DNA of 64,000 bases from positions 1,240,001 to 1,304,000 of the forward strand of contig NC_018719.1 in assembly GCF_000303155.1 (NCBI RefSeq). Reading direction: 5' to 3'. The notes under the pieces were generated by a model, which saw nothing but the letters and a program-made list of their open reading frames with translations, ran no database searches and was not told where the DNA came from. The DNA is from Candidatus Nitrososphaera gargensis Ga9.2. GTDB lineage: Archaea > Thermoproteota > Nitrososphaeria > Nitrososphaerales > Nitrososphaeraceae. This document shows, piece by piece, positions 42,164 to 49,439 of the stretch. Both the position numbers and the translations under genes were made by a program. Positions within the stretch are counted from its first letter, which is position 1. Each line of letters opens with the position of its first letter.

Positions 42164-42391
42164 TTAGTGTTTGTGGCGGTGGTTCCTGCTGCGCCTGTGC
42201 TCCTCTTCTTTGGCCTTCGACCTGTCATACATGGCGTACTTGAACGCAAAGAAGGCGCCCACTATAAAGCCAGGTGCTGAAATAATGAGCATCGAGCCTC
42301 CGCCCACCGACAGCGCCAGCAGCACGGCCAACGCGCCAGAGGCCAGCGAAGCGATCATGAGCATCAGAAGCATAGATTTTGTTGCAGCCAA
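42164..42391 (-). CDS. Two-span small membrane protein
   Basis: A 75-residue protein with two hydrophobic helices (MLLMLMIASLASGALAVLLAL and MLIISAPGFIVGAFFAFKYAM) joined by a short glycine-rich turn, and a very basic His/Arg tail (HRRSRNHRHKH). The start is TTG 42391 with a TATA-like ACTTATACC about 26 nt upstream. It is convergent with the J-domain gene at 7 nt. Function unknown. Confidence 0.65.
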   Translation of the reverse strand: MAATKSMLLMLMIASLASGALAVLLALSVGGGSMLIISAPGFIVGAFFAFKYAMYDRSKAKEEEHRRSRNHRHKH

Positions 42392-42498
42392 TTCATCTGA
42401 TCTAGCAGGCTACATGGTATAAGTGGTTTCCTGTCCTAGTGTGTAGTTCCCCCATGCGTGCGTTTCTAGTGGAGCATGTGAAGAAAAATGATGCAGCA

Positions 42499-42527
42499 TG
42501 TAGCATTTTTGTGCATAAAATGCTACA
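42499..42527. repeat. 11-bp inverted repeat in the gap before atpF
   Basis: TGTAGCATTTT-TGTGCAT-AAAATGCTACA, perfect arms with a 7-nt loop. It is part of a 343-nt gap (42392-42734) that holds no credible gene but several repeats. Confidence 0.6.
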
Positions 42528-42604
42528 ATTTACAAACTGTGCTTCCAGACGAATTTTGGTGCATTTTGCACCATTTGACGCACGAAGAATAGTGCAATTT
42601 ACAA
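42526..42604. repeat. Direct repeat CAATTTACAA flanking a palindrome
   Basis: CAATTTACAA occurs at 42526-42535 and 42595-42604. Between them GGTGCA-TTT-TGCACC (42558-42572) is a perfect 6-bp inverted repeat. GTGCA recurs several times. This may be a binding-site array, an RNA structure or a small mobile-element remnant. Confidence 0.5.
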
Positions 42605-42734
42605 GAAGGAATGTAATGCGCACACTTTTTCAGTCCAAAGGAAACTTGCTTAAAAGAACTAGTTAATTCTGCTTCAGCCTAGGCAACAACTGTCCTAAAG
42701 GAATAAAAAGGGACTGGAATTAAAGGCGAACGAG

Positions 42735-43031
42735 ATGCGAATAGTCGCAATAGGCAGCCGTGTTTTTGTCACTAGTTTCCAGCTGGCCGGGGTCAAGGGA
42801 GTGAAGGTCGAGACGCCGTCAGAGGCGCTTACCGAGATCAACAGGATGGACGAAAACAGCGGGATCGGGCTGGTGCTCCTGAGCGACGACATTGGCAAGG
42901 AAATTCGCTACCAGCTGACAAGCCTCCGGGCAAAGAGACCTATACCGCTGATCTTTGAGCTCCCATCGCCGGGAAGCAAGAAAGAAAGGGTCGACTACCG
43001 GGCGCTCCTCAAGCAGATTCTGGGCGTCTAG
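42735..43031 (+). CDS. atpF: A-type ATP synthase subunit F
   Basis: A 98-residue protein with the NtpF/AtpF alpha/beta fold: MRIVAIGSRVFVTSFQLAGV, SEALTEINRMDENSGIGLVL, LLSDDIGKEIRYQLTSLRAK and PIPLIFELPSPGS. Subunit F regulates coupling in the central stalk of the archaeal ATP synthase. The other subunits are not in this window, so the gene stands alone here. A TATA-like GAATAAAAAG (42701-42710) lies about 30 nt upstream. The 3' end overlaps a convergent aldolase gene by 4 nt. Confidence 0.88.
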   Translation: MRIVAIGSRVFVTSFQLAGVKGVKVETPSEALTEINRMDENSGIGLVLLSDDIGKEIRYQLTSLRAKRPIPLIFELPSPGSKKERVDYRALLKQILGV

Positions 43032-43621
43032 CCGTCATCATCAAGCCAACTGGACACGCCGCCAAACACCTGCGCGATCGTCAGTATCTTTGCCCATTCT
43101 TCAAGTGATTCTACTATCGCCCGGGCGTGGTCTATGTCGCTACCGCCAGCGACAACTCCGTGGTTCTTGATCACGACCGCTCTGGCGCCCTTTTTGAATT
43201 CGTCTGACACTGCCTTTGCAAGCTCGGCCGAGCCGGAGGGCCTGTTTGTAATGACAGCCGGTTCGCCGACCACCATCTTGGCCTCCCCTATTACGTGCCA
43301 GAACCTCTTTGCAGATATCGAAACCCCGATGGTGAAGGGGCTATGTACGTGGACAATCGCATTGATATCGGGGCGCACATTGTAGATGCTCCTGTGCATG
43401 CCAAGCTCGATGCTTGGTTTTGACCTGCCAATAGCCTTGCCGGTTTTCAAGTCTACTCTGACAAGGTCAGCTGGCCGCATCCTGTAGCGCGGGACTCCTG
43501 ACGGCGTGATCCACATCAAGCTGCCGCCAGATCTGATGCTGTGATTGCCCGAGACAGGAGTGGTGAGGCCCATGCCGTACAAGCTCTTGACGCAGTCAAC
43601 GAGCTCTTTTCTGCTATCCAA
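43028..43621 (-). CDS. Class II aldolase/adducin family protein
   Basis: A 197-residue protein like L-fuculose-1-phosphate or ribulose-phosphate aldolases. Motifs are TPVSGNHSIRSG, IVHVHSPFTIGVS with the two zinc His residues, the acidic GMHRSIY helix and VVIKNHGVVAGGSD with the third His. The substrate cannot be deduced; candidates include a sugar phosphate, or decarboxylation in modified-sugar routes. The start is TTG 43621 with a TATA-like CTTATAACG about 27 nt upstream. Confidence 0.88.
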   Translation of the reverse strand: MDSRKELVDCVKSLYGMGLTTPVSGNHSIRSGGSLMWITPSGVPRYRMRPADLVRVDLKTGKAIGRSKPSIELGMHRSIYNVRPDINAIVHVHSPFTIGVSISAKRFWHVIGEAKMVVGEPAVITNRPSGSAELAKAVSDEFKKGARAVVIKNHGVVAGGSDIDHARAIVESLEEWAKILTIAQVFGGVSSWLDDDG

Positions 43622-43729
43622 CAGGTTGGGATAGTTTTTACCACGTTATAAGCGGCACTGGTAGCAGTACCAGTAGTAGGCTGCAACCAGAACTTCTTAA
43701 TAATTGGGAAGTAGAATATCAAACCTCTG

Positions 43730-44992
43730 ATGGAAAGAAAGCTGGCAATACCTCTTTTGATTATCATCGCGGTGGCGGTGGTGATGGCAGCCGTGTCGAT
43801 CTCGCTGGGCTACGCCGGGTTGAACAACAATGACACATCTGGGTCGGTGTCTGCAAACGGCACATTCAGCGTCCTGCCAGATCTGAACCCGCCCACGCTT
43901 TCTGACGCGGGATTAAGGGTTGAGAAGGTGATAGAAGGGCTGGTCCAGCCAACCAGCATGGCGTTTCTGGATCACGACGATCTTCTGATCCTGCAAAAGA
44001 ACGATGGCAGGGTGCGCCATGTCACAAACGGGACCCTGCAGCCCGACCCTGTGCACGAAGTATCTGTTGATGGCGTCAGCGAGCGCGGCATGCTTGGCGT
44101 AGCGGTGGCAAACGCCACCGGTGACTCAAAGACCGTGTTCCTATATTACACCGAGTCTGACGGCGGCGAAATAAGGAACAGAGTATACAGGCACGACGAC
44201 TGGAGCGGCTCTGGAAACCTTGGCGGAGGGACGCTTATACTTGACCTGCCCGGCGAGCCCGGCCCGAACCACGACGGCGGTAAGATGATAATCGGGCCCG
44301 ACGGCATGCTGTACACAGTTATAGGTGATCTCAACAGGAACGGGATGCTCCAGAACTTTCCAAACGGCCCAGAGCCCGACGATACCTCTGTCATTTTCAG
44401 GGTTGACCGCGACGGAAATGCGGTCAACAACGGCACGAACAACAAGTACTATGCCTACGGCATACGCAACAGCTTTGGGCTGGACTTTGACCCTCTAACA
44501 GGAATCCTGTGGGACACCGAGAATGGCCCGGCAGGCTATGACGAGATAAACGTAGTCGAGCAGGGCTTTAACAGCGGCTGGGAGCAGATCATGGGACCTA
44601 TAGACAGGACCGGCAGGACAACAGAAACCTTGGTGCAGTTTGAAGGGTCGCACTATGCAGACCCTGTGTTCAGCTGGAGCGTATCGCAGGGCGTTACCGA
44701 TATCGAGTTCCTAAACTCTACAAAACTTGGGGACAGGTACGCCTACAACATATTTGTTGGTGACATCAACAACGGCAACCTTTACTTCTTTACTGTCAAC
44801 CAAGACAGGACGGGGCTCGAGATTGGCGGTGCAGGGCTTGAGGACTTGGTGGCTGACAGCGACACAGAAGCACAGGCAGTCACACTTGGCACCAACTTTG
44901 GCGGCATAACCGACATTGAAACCGGCCCTGATGGGCATCTCTATGTACTTTCGTTCAGTGGCAGCCTGTATCGTATAGTGCCTGCAAGCTAG
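43730..44992 (+). CDS. Membrane-anchored sugar (glucose/sorbosone) dehydrogenase
   Basis: A 420-residue six-bladed beta-propeller of the GSDH family, usually PQQ-dependent. A signal anchor lies at residues 6-30 (LAIPLLIIIAVAVVMAAVSISLGYA). Propeller motifs are VIEGLVQPTSMAFLDHDDLL, GERGMLGVAV-like GVSERGMLGVAVA (catalytic His region altered), NHDGGKMIIGPDGMLY, YAYGIRNSFGLDFDP, LWDTENGPAGYDEINVVEQG and GGITDIETGPDGHLYVLSF. It acts outside the cell membrane. Archaeal members may use other cofactors. ATG 43730 is preceded by a TATA-like CTTAATAATT at about 31 nt. Confidence 0.9.
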   Translation: MERKLAIPLLIIIAVAVVMAAVSISLGYAGLNNNDTSGSVSANGTFSVLPDLNPPTLSDAGLRVEKVIEGLVQPTSMAFLDHDDLLILQKNDGRVRHVTNGTLQPDPVHEVSVDGVSERGMLGVAVANATGDSKTVFLYYTESDGGEIRNRVYRHDDWSGSGNLGGGTLILDLPGEPGPNHDGGKMIIGPDGMLYTVIGDLNRNGMLQNFPNGPEPDDTSVIFRVDRDGNAVNNGTNNKYYAYGIRNSFGLDFDPLTGILWDTENGPAGYDEINVVEQGFNSGWEQIMGPIDRTGRTTETLVQFEGSHYADPVFSWSVSQGVTDIEFLNSTKLGDRYAYNIFVGDINNGNLYFFTVNQDRTGLEIGGAGLEDLVADSDTEAQAVTLGTNFGGITDIETGPDGHLYVLSFSGSLYRIVPAS

Positions 44993-45183
44993 CAATGCTT
45001 GCTCTTTCACCGTGACTTTGTCACATTTAGAGCATCATATGGCTTAAGGAGATGTTTTACGATCTATTGCAGCCATTCTAGCGTGTCGAACCGAAACTTG
45101 CATGCTATAATAGAGATTACATTAGAATACTTTTTTCATTATCCATTATATCGCTTATTGGCACCAAACAGACAGCGATAGAA

Positions 45184-45655
45184 ATGAATGAGCGTGGTAT
45201 GCCGGTTTGCATAATAGCAGACGATGACCAAGATGTTCTTCGCTTGCTGAGGGGCGCGTTCAAGCTGGCAGGCTTTGAGCCGTATGCCGCCGTGCTGCTC
45301 AAGAATGTATTGACCAGATAAAGCAAGTTGGAATTGTCACGGTGGATGTTGTTTGCATGAATGGAAAAATGTGACTTCTGATAGGACTGCAATGCTGATT
45401 GTCAACATAAAGAGGTTGAACAGCAAAATCAAGGTCTTTGTAATTGCGGATCGATATTTGGAGGAAACAAAGACAAGAATACTTGACTATGGGGCAGACG
45501 AGTTTGTCTTGAAGCCGATCAGCATTCATTCAGTAATTGAAAAGGTAAGTTTGCTATTGCTAGAAGCTGCTACAAATAGCACTAGCAAAAAATCTGGCTT
45601 GCTGCTCAAGAGATTTCTTTTTTGCAATCTATTTCTGCATGGAAAGACATTATGA
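45184..45655 (+). pseudogene. Frameshifted response-regulator receiver
   Basis: ATG 45184 begins VCIIADDDQDVLRLLRGAFK, a receiver domain with its acidic pocket (ADDD). After a shift near 45288-45298 the text reads AQECIDQIKQVGIVTVDVVC with the phosphoacceptor Asp. After a shift at the A-run 45365-45369 it reads KIKVFVIADRYLEETKTRIL and GADEFVLKPISIHS with the conserved Lys-Pro. The frame ends TGA 45653-45655. A TATA-like CATTATATC lies about 32 nt upstream. No histidine kinase is adjacent. Confidence 0.75.
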
Positions 45656-45751
45656 GCAGTCAGCATTGCTGCTCACAGCTAATACTGCCTTTGAACTTGT
45701 GAGTGAAGTGTTTGAGCATCGTTGTAATAGTTGCTCTTTGTAAGTATACGC

Positions 45752-45856
45752 ATGAAGATCACAAAATACCACATTTGTCTTGGAGGGATGTTGATAAGCA
45801 TAGGACTGTTGGCTCTGATTCCTGTACTTGGCATCGCAACATACAGGCCGCTCTAA
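45752..45856 (+). CDS. 34-aa membrane peptide
   Basis: ATG 45752 to TAA 45854-45856. MKITKYHI is followed by a continuous hydrophobic helix (CLGGMLISIGLLALIPVLGI) and ATYRPL. A TATA-like TTGTAATAG lies about 25 nt upstream. Support is hydrophobicity and promoter spacing only. Confidence 0.4.
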   Translation: MKITKYHICLGGMLISIGLLALIPVLGIATYRPL

Positions 45857-45923
45857 TGTGTGTAGGATGCCAGTAAGGGAGTGGTAAAGCCAACGACTAT
45901 CTTTTTTGCTAGTCTCTAATCTT

Positions 45924-46112
45924 TTATGGCTCGTTCCTGTGCTTTAGGAAATCCCGGGTTATGCGAAATAGTTTCAGCTTGTCCATGCGGCATTCTACCG
46001 AGTGGTCAATTCCTATTTTCGTAAGGGCTTCTGAAAGGTACCTTGATGCCTGCTTGAGCTCATCATGTGTCATCTTTTTCTGTTTAAGCTCTATGGTGAT
46101 TTTGTAGGCCAC
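45924..46112 (-). CDS. Small hypothetical protein (62 aa)
   Basis: GTG 46112 opens AYKITIELKQKKMTHDELKQ, then ASRYLSEALTKIGIDHSVEC and LKLFRITRDFLKHRNE. A TATA-like GATTAACTTAC lies about 22 nt upstream; the longer frame to 46238 looks non-coding. The beta-alpha pattern and charge suggest a small soluble protein. Function unknown. Confidence 0.6.
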   Translation of the reverse strand: MAYKITIELKQKKMTHDELKQASRYLSEALTKIGIDHSVECRMDKLKLFRITRDFLKHRNEP

Positions 46113-46322
46113 GGTTGGCAAGTGCTGTAAGTTAATCGCATTTAAGGAAAATGGAAGAATATTCCATTTTATGGACAATTGACGGACAGGAGAAAACTGC
46201 GGGTGCAAGCAGCAAATCCGTATCAGATGTCCACGCAACAGGATATTTGATATTGCTATCTCAACGACTAATATTTTCTTAAAGCCAAAATATAATTATG
46301 TAAGAATCCTGTTGAAAAATCG

Positions 46323-46958
46323 TTGCTTAACAAGCTGAGGGATTCGCTCCAGCCTATGATGACAAGACTGGGCACGAGCTTTGCCTCAACTGGCATGTCA
46401 GCAAACTTTTGGACTGGCGTAGGTCTGGCTATATCCATCGCGGCAGGAGTCGCGTATGCCTCGCCTGCCTTCCTTGATGTGCGCTGGTATTCTCCATACC
46501 TTGCGGCAGTCATCGGTGGCGTCCTACTTTTGGTCTCGGCGTTCTTTGACGTTGTCGACGGCAGTGTTGCGCGCGTGACAAAGCAGACGTCGAAAAAGGG
46601 GGCCTTTCTTGATTCGTCCTTTGACAAGATATCTGAAGTGGTGATCTTTGCAGGCATCGCCTTTGGCAGCCTTGCAGATCCGTTTTGGTGTCTGGTAGCT
46701 CTCGGGGTATCAATCCTTGTCAGCTATACCCGGGCCCGCGCCGAGTCGCTTGGAGTCGAGCTCAAAGGCATAGGCATCGGCGAGCGCGCGGAGCGGATAC
46801 TCATCCTTGCAATAATTGGCATGATCCCGCTTGATCTAATATCTGGTATGCATTCTGGAATGTACTGGGCAGTGATAATAGTGTCAATAGTGGCAGGCAT
46901 CACGCTAATCCAGAGGGTAGCGGTGACTGCAAAAAAACTGTCCTCTTCTTTTACCTGA
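46323..46958 (+). CDS. CDP-alcohol phosphatidyltransferase (archaetidylinositol-phosphate-synthase-like)
   Basis: A 211-residue membrane enzyme with the signature D-x2-D-G-x2-A-R-x8-G-x3-D-x3-D: DVVDGSVARVTKQ then KGAFLDSSFDK. About six membrane helices. In archaea such enzymes make archaetidylinositol phosphate or other archaetidyl lipids from CDP-archaeol; the exact alcohol is inferred. The start is TTG 46323, about 29 nt after a TATA-like AAATATAATT. It overlaps the convergent rps26e by 8 nt. Confidence 0.9.
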   Translation: MLNKLRDSLQPMMTRLGTSFASTGMSANFWTGVGLAISIAAGVAYASPAFLDVRWYSPYLAAVIGGVLLLVSAFFDVVDGSVARVTKQTSKKGAFLDSSFDKISEVVIFAGIAFGSLADPFWCLVALGVSILVSYTRARAESLGVELKGIGIGERAERILILAIIGMIPLDLISGMHSGMYWAVIIVSIVAGITLIQRVAVTAKKLSSSFT

Positions 46959-47238
46959 GCTTGCCTGCAGTACGCCTATCGGACTCTGATCTCACTTTTA
47001 CGACGCCCCTGTGAACTGCGCATGATACGCAATAGAACTTGACGTCAGTAGACATGGGAATGTATGCGCCTGCCGCCCTGAGCTCTTTTGCAAGCGTCGG
47101 CTCTACAAGCGTTATCCTTCCTGTTACCTTCTTGGCCTTGTCGCGTGGAACCAGCGCGCCGCACGAGCTGCAATGCACTACGCCAGAGCTGCCCTTGCCG
47201 CCCTTTGACCGCCCTCTGCTCGCTCTCTTCTTTGGCAT
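46951..47238 (-). CDS. rps26e: Ribosomal protein S26e
   Basis: A 95-residue archaeal/eukaryotic small-subunit protein: MPKKRASRGRSKGGKG, VVHCSSCGALVPRDKAKK, and KFYCVSCAVHRGVVKVRSES give the characteristic C2-C2 zinc site. S26e occurs in Nitrososphaerota and Thermoproteota but not in most Euryarchaeota, which supports the lineage call. A TATA-like GATTTAAAGG lies about 30 nt upstream of ATG 47238. Confidence 0.95.
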   Translation of the reverse strand: MPKKRASRGRSKGGKGSSGVVHCSSCGALVPRDKAKKVTGRITLVEPTLAKELRAAGAYIPMSTDVKFYCVSCAVHRGVVKVRSESDRRTAGKLR

Positions 47239-47397
47239 ATATCGCGATAAGGTCGCCAGCCATCCTTTAAATCTTGTGATTGTTTTTCATGCCAAAAATA
47301 CGGTTAGCTTGTCAGGAAAAATTGTCCACAAAGCTTATAGCTTTATCGGGTCACAGTCACACATACAGAGGGCAGCGCCAGTCCAGCAAACCGCCAT

Positions 47398-47415
47398 CCC
47401 AAAACCGGTTTTGGG
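47398..47415. promoter_or_regulatory. 18-bp perfect palindrome upstream of the PfkB kinase
   Basis: CCCAAAACCGGTTTTGGG ends about 16 nt before the TATA-like box CTTTTATTAT (47431-47440), which is itself about 29 nt before TTG 47466. Its position suits a regulator site at or above the BRE. Confidence 0.55.
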
Positions 47416-47465
47416 CTGCGCAAACAAGCCCTTTTATTATTCAAAAAGCATATAACTAGACAACC

Positions 47466-48389
47466 TTGAGAATAGGTATCGCCTCTCATATCGTGCTTGA
47501 CACAATCAAGAGCGCGGACGGGAACCTGACAGAGAGCGTCGGAGGTCCTCCATGCTACTGCGGCATGACGGGCAGGCGGTTTGGCTTTGATATCCGCCTT
47601 GCGACGAGGGTCGGCAGCGACTTTCCGCAAGAGATGCGCAAGGTTCTGCGCGACAACGACTTGATACTGAGCGACAGGCAGGTTTCTTCAAGCGCGCCGA
47701 CCACGCGGTTTAGCCTCATTTCAGAGAGCGAGTCGCGCCGGCTTGTGTTGAGCGCCAAATGCGATCCGCTGACTGTTGACGAGATCAAGGACATGAAGGT
47801 CGACTGCTGGCTGGCAAGCCCGGTGATCGACGAAGTCCCGCCAGACGTCCTTGCCGCAATAAAGCAGAGCAGAGGCAGAAAGGATTTCGTAATGCTCGAC
47901 CCGCAGGGCTACATGCGGATAGTAACCGCTGCTGGCAGCGATGGGCAAGTTACGCTCAAGGATCGGCTTGACCTAGACCTATCGGGCATAACCGCGATCA
48001 AGGTCGATTCGCAGGAAATGTCTGCACTGACAGGAGGGCTGCAGGGCCTTGAGGGAATGCAGGCGCTGCAGTCAAGGGGAATCAGGTTCGTAGTTTCAAC
48101 CGAGCACCGCGTAATCCACCTCCTTTACGAAAAGACACATTACTGGATCAAGATGCGGGATGTCGACACTCCAGACTCGACTGGTGCTGGCGACATTCTG
48201 TGCGCAGCGTTTACCTGCTCTTTTCTGAAGGAAAAGGACCCACTCTGGGCGATCTGCTTTGGGGCAGGCGCAGTCAGGGCTGCCCTTGAAACAAGAAAGG
48301 TCGGGCTTGCCAAGGTCCCGTCAATGTCCAAGATAGAGCAGAGCGCCTCCTACTTTTACAACACCGTCGGCTTCCAGCAACTCTCTTAG
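47466..48389 (+). CDS. PfkB/ribokinase-family kinase
   Basis: A 307-residue sugar or nucleoside kinase. The C-terminal signature is DTPDSTGAGDILCAAF with the catalytic Asp and anion hole; VGGPPCYCGMTGRRFG forms the substrate lid and ATRVGSDFP is typical of the family. The substrate cannot be deduced; archaeal relatives act on adenosine, fructose-6-phosphate or inositol. The start is TTG 47466 (RIGIASHIVLDTI). The next gene is NAD kinase, 42 nt on. Confidence 0.88.
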   Translation: MRIGIASHIVLDTIKSADGNLTESVGGPPCYCGMTGRRFGFDIRLATRVGSDFPQEMRKVLRDNDLILSDRQVSSSAPTTRFSLISESESRRLVLSAKCDPLTVDEIKDMKVDCWLASPVIDEVPPDVLAAIKQSRGRKDFVMLDPQGYMRIVTAAGSDGQVTLKDRLDLDLSGITAIKVDSQEMSALTGGLQGLEGMQALQSRGIRFVVSTEHRVIHLLYEKTHYWIKMRDVDTPDSTGAGDILCAAFTCSFLKEKDPLWAICFGAGAVRAALETRKVGLAKVPSMSKIEQSASYFYNTVGFQQLS

Positions 48390-48431
48390 CTTTAAATCAG
48401 GCTCTAGGCAAACACTCCTATAGTAATAGCA

Positions 48432-49439
48432 ATGAAAGTGGTGCTTTCAGGCGTCGACTCGCGAGATGGTGCACTCCTGTCCAAAGTGAAAAAGACGCTT
48501 GAATCCCTCGACGTCAGGACCCAGATAATGAAAGACGACGACTACGATACCGCAAAGGAGGTCGATCTCGTGATGGTGGCAGGGGGCGACAGAGGGATAC
48601 TGGATTATTTCCACAAGGTCAAGACCGACTCTGCGCCAGTGCTTGGCATCTATGAAACAGACTCGACCGGCTTTCTTGCCCAGCTTGAAGTGCGCGACAT
48701 CGAGTCGGCAATATCGCGCCTAAAGCGCGGCGACTACTCTGTTGACGAAGTATTCCGCCTGTCAGTCAAGGTCGACGGCAAGCAGGTCGATCCAGTATTA
48801 AACGACGTGGCAGTTTTCCCGAGCAAGAGCGCGACTCTGATGGAGCACGTCCTGCGCATAGACGGTAACGACATATGGCACGACAACAGCGACGGCGTCA
48901 TCATTTCGACTCCGACAGGCTCGACGGCATACTCGATGTCTGCAGGCGGCCCGATGGTGCTCCAAAAGGCGCCAGTGTTTCTCGTGGTCTCTGTAAACTC
49001 GCTTGACAACACCCGCAGGCCGCTTGTGGTTCCAAACGACAGCAAGCTAGAGATCACCGACATCACCAGCAGGTATCACTGCGAGGTGGTGGTGGACGGG
49101 GGCCGCAGGATGCGGATAAAGGACAACCTTGAATGCTCAAAGCACGAGTTTCCTGCGCGCCTTGTCAGGCTTGCTGGTGACTCGTCGTCGGCCGCGTCGC
49201 TCATGGCAAAAAAAGTGCAGCTTGCGGAAGACATGCTCAGGATGCCGCCAAGCGCCAAACTGATACTAAAGACGCTAGAGTACGAAGGCGCGCTGAGCCA
49301 GAAGGACCTTGCGACAAGGACGATGCTGCCCGAGCGCACGATCAGACTCTCGCTGAGCCACCTCATCAACCAGGGCTACGTCAAGAAAAAGACGTCGCTG
49401 AGGGACGCCCGGCAGAGGATCTACGAGCTCAAGATTTAG
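48432..49439 (+). CDS. nadK: NAD kinase fused to C-terminal winged helix
   Basis: A 335-residue protein. Residues 1-255 are an NAD kinase: VDLVMVAGGDRGILDYF with the catalytic GGD, VLGIYETDSTGFLAQL, and SDGVIISTPTGSTAYSMSAGGP. Residues about 265-335 are a winged helix-turn-helix (KLILKTLEYEGALSQKDLAT, PERTIRLSLSHLINQGYVKK). NADP is needed by the reductases in the window. The fusion may make the enzyme a DNA-binding sensor of NAD(P), which is inference. The 3' end overlaps convergent pyrG by 11 nt. Confidence 0.92.
   Translation: MKVVLSGVDSRDGALLSKVKKTLESLDVRTQIMKDDDYDTAKEVDLVMVAGGDRGILDYFHKVKTDSAPVLGIYETDSTGFLAQLEVRDIESAISRLKRGDYSVDEVFRLSVKVDGKQVDPVLNDVAVFPSKSATLMEHVLRIDGNDIWHDNSDGVIISTPTGSTAYSMSAGGPMVLQKAPVFLVVSVNSLDNTRRPLVVPNDSKLEITDITSRYHCEVVVDGGRRMRIKDNLECSKHEFPARLVRLAGDSSSAASLMAKKVQLAEDMLRMPPSAKLILKTLEYEGALSQKDLATRTMLPERTIRLSLSHLINQGYVKKKTSLRDARQRIYELKI

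Noticed and set aside
42402-42623. 73-codon minus-strand frame over the repeat cluster
   Set aside because: Its apparent internal repeats come from the DNA palindromes and direct repeats; no promoter or family.
44993-45183. Nested inverted repeat GCTCT...GTGAC-TTT-GTCAC...AGAGC after the sugar dehydrogenase
   Set aside because: Short stems with no T-tract; may be a 3' hairpin but not strong enough to call a terminator.
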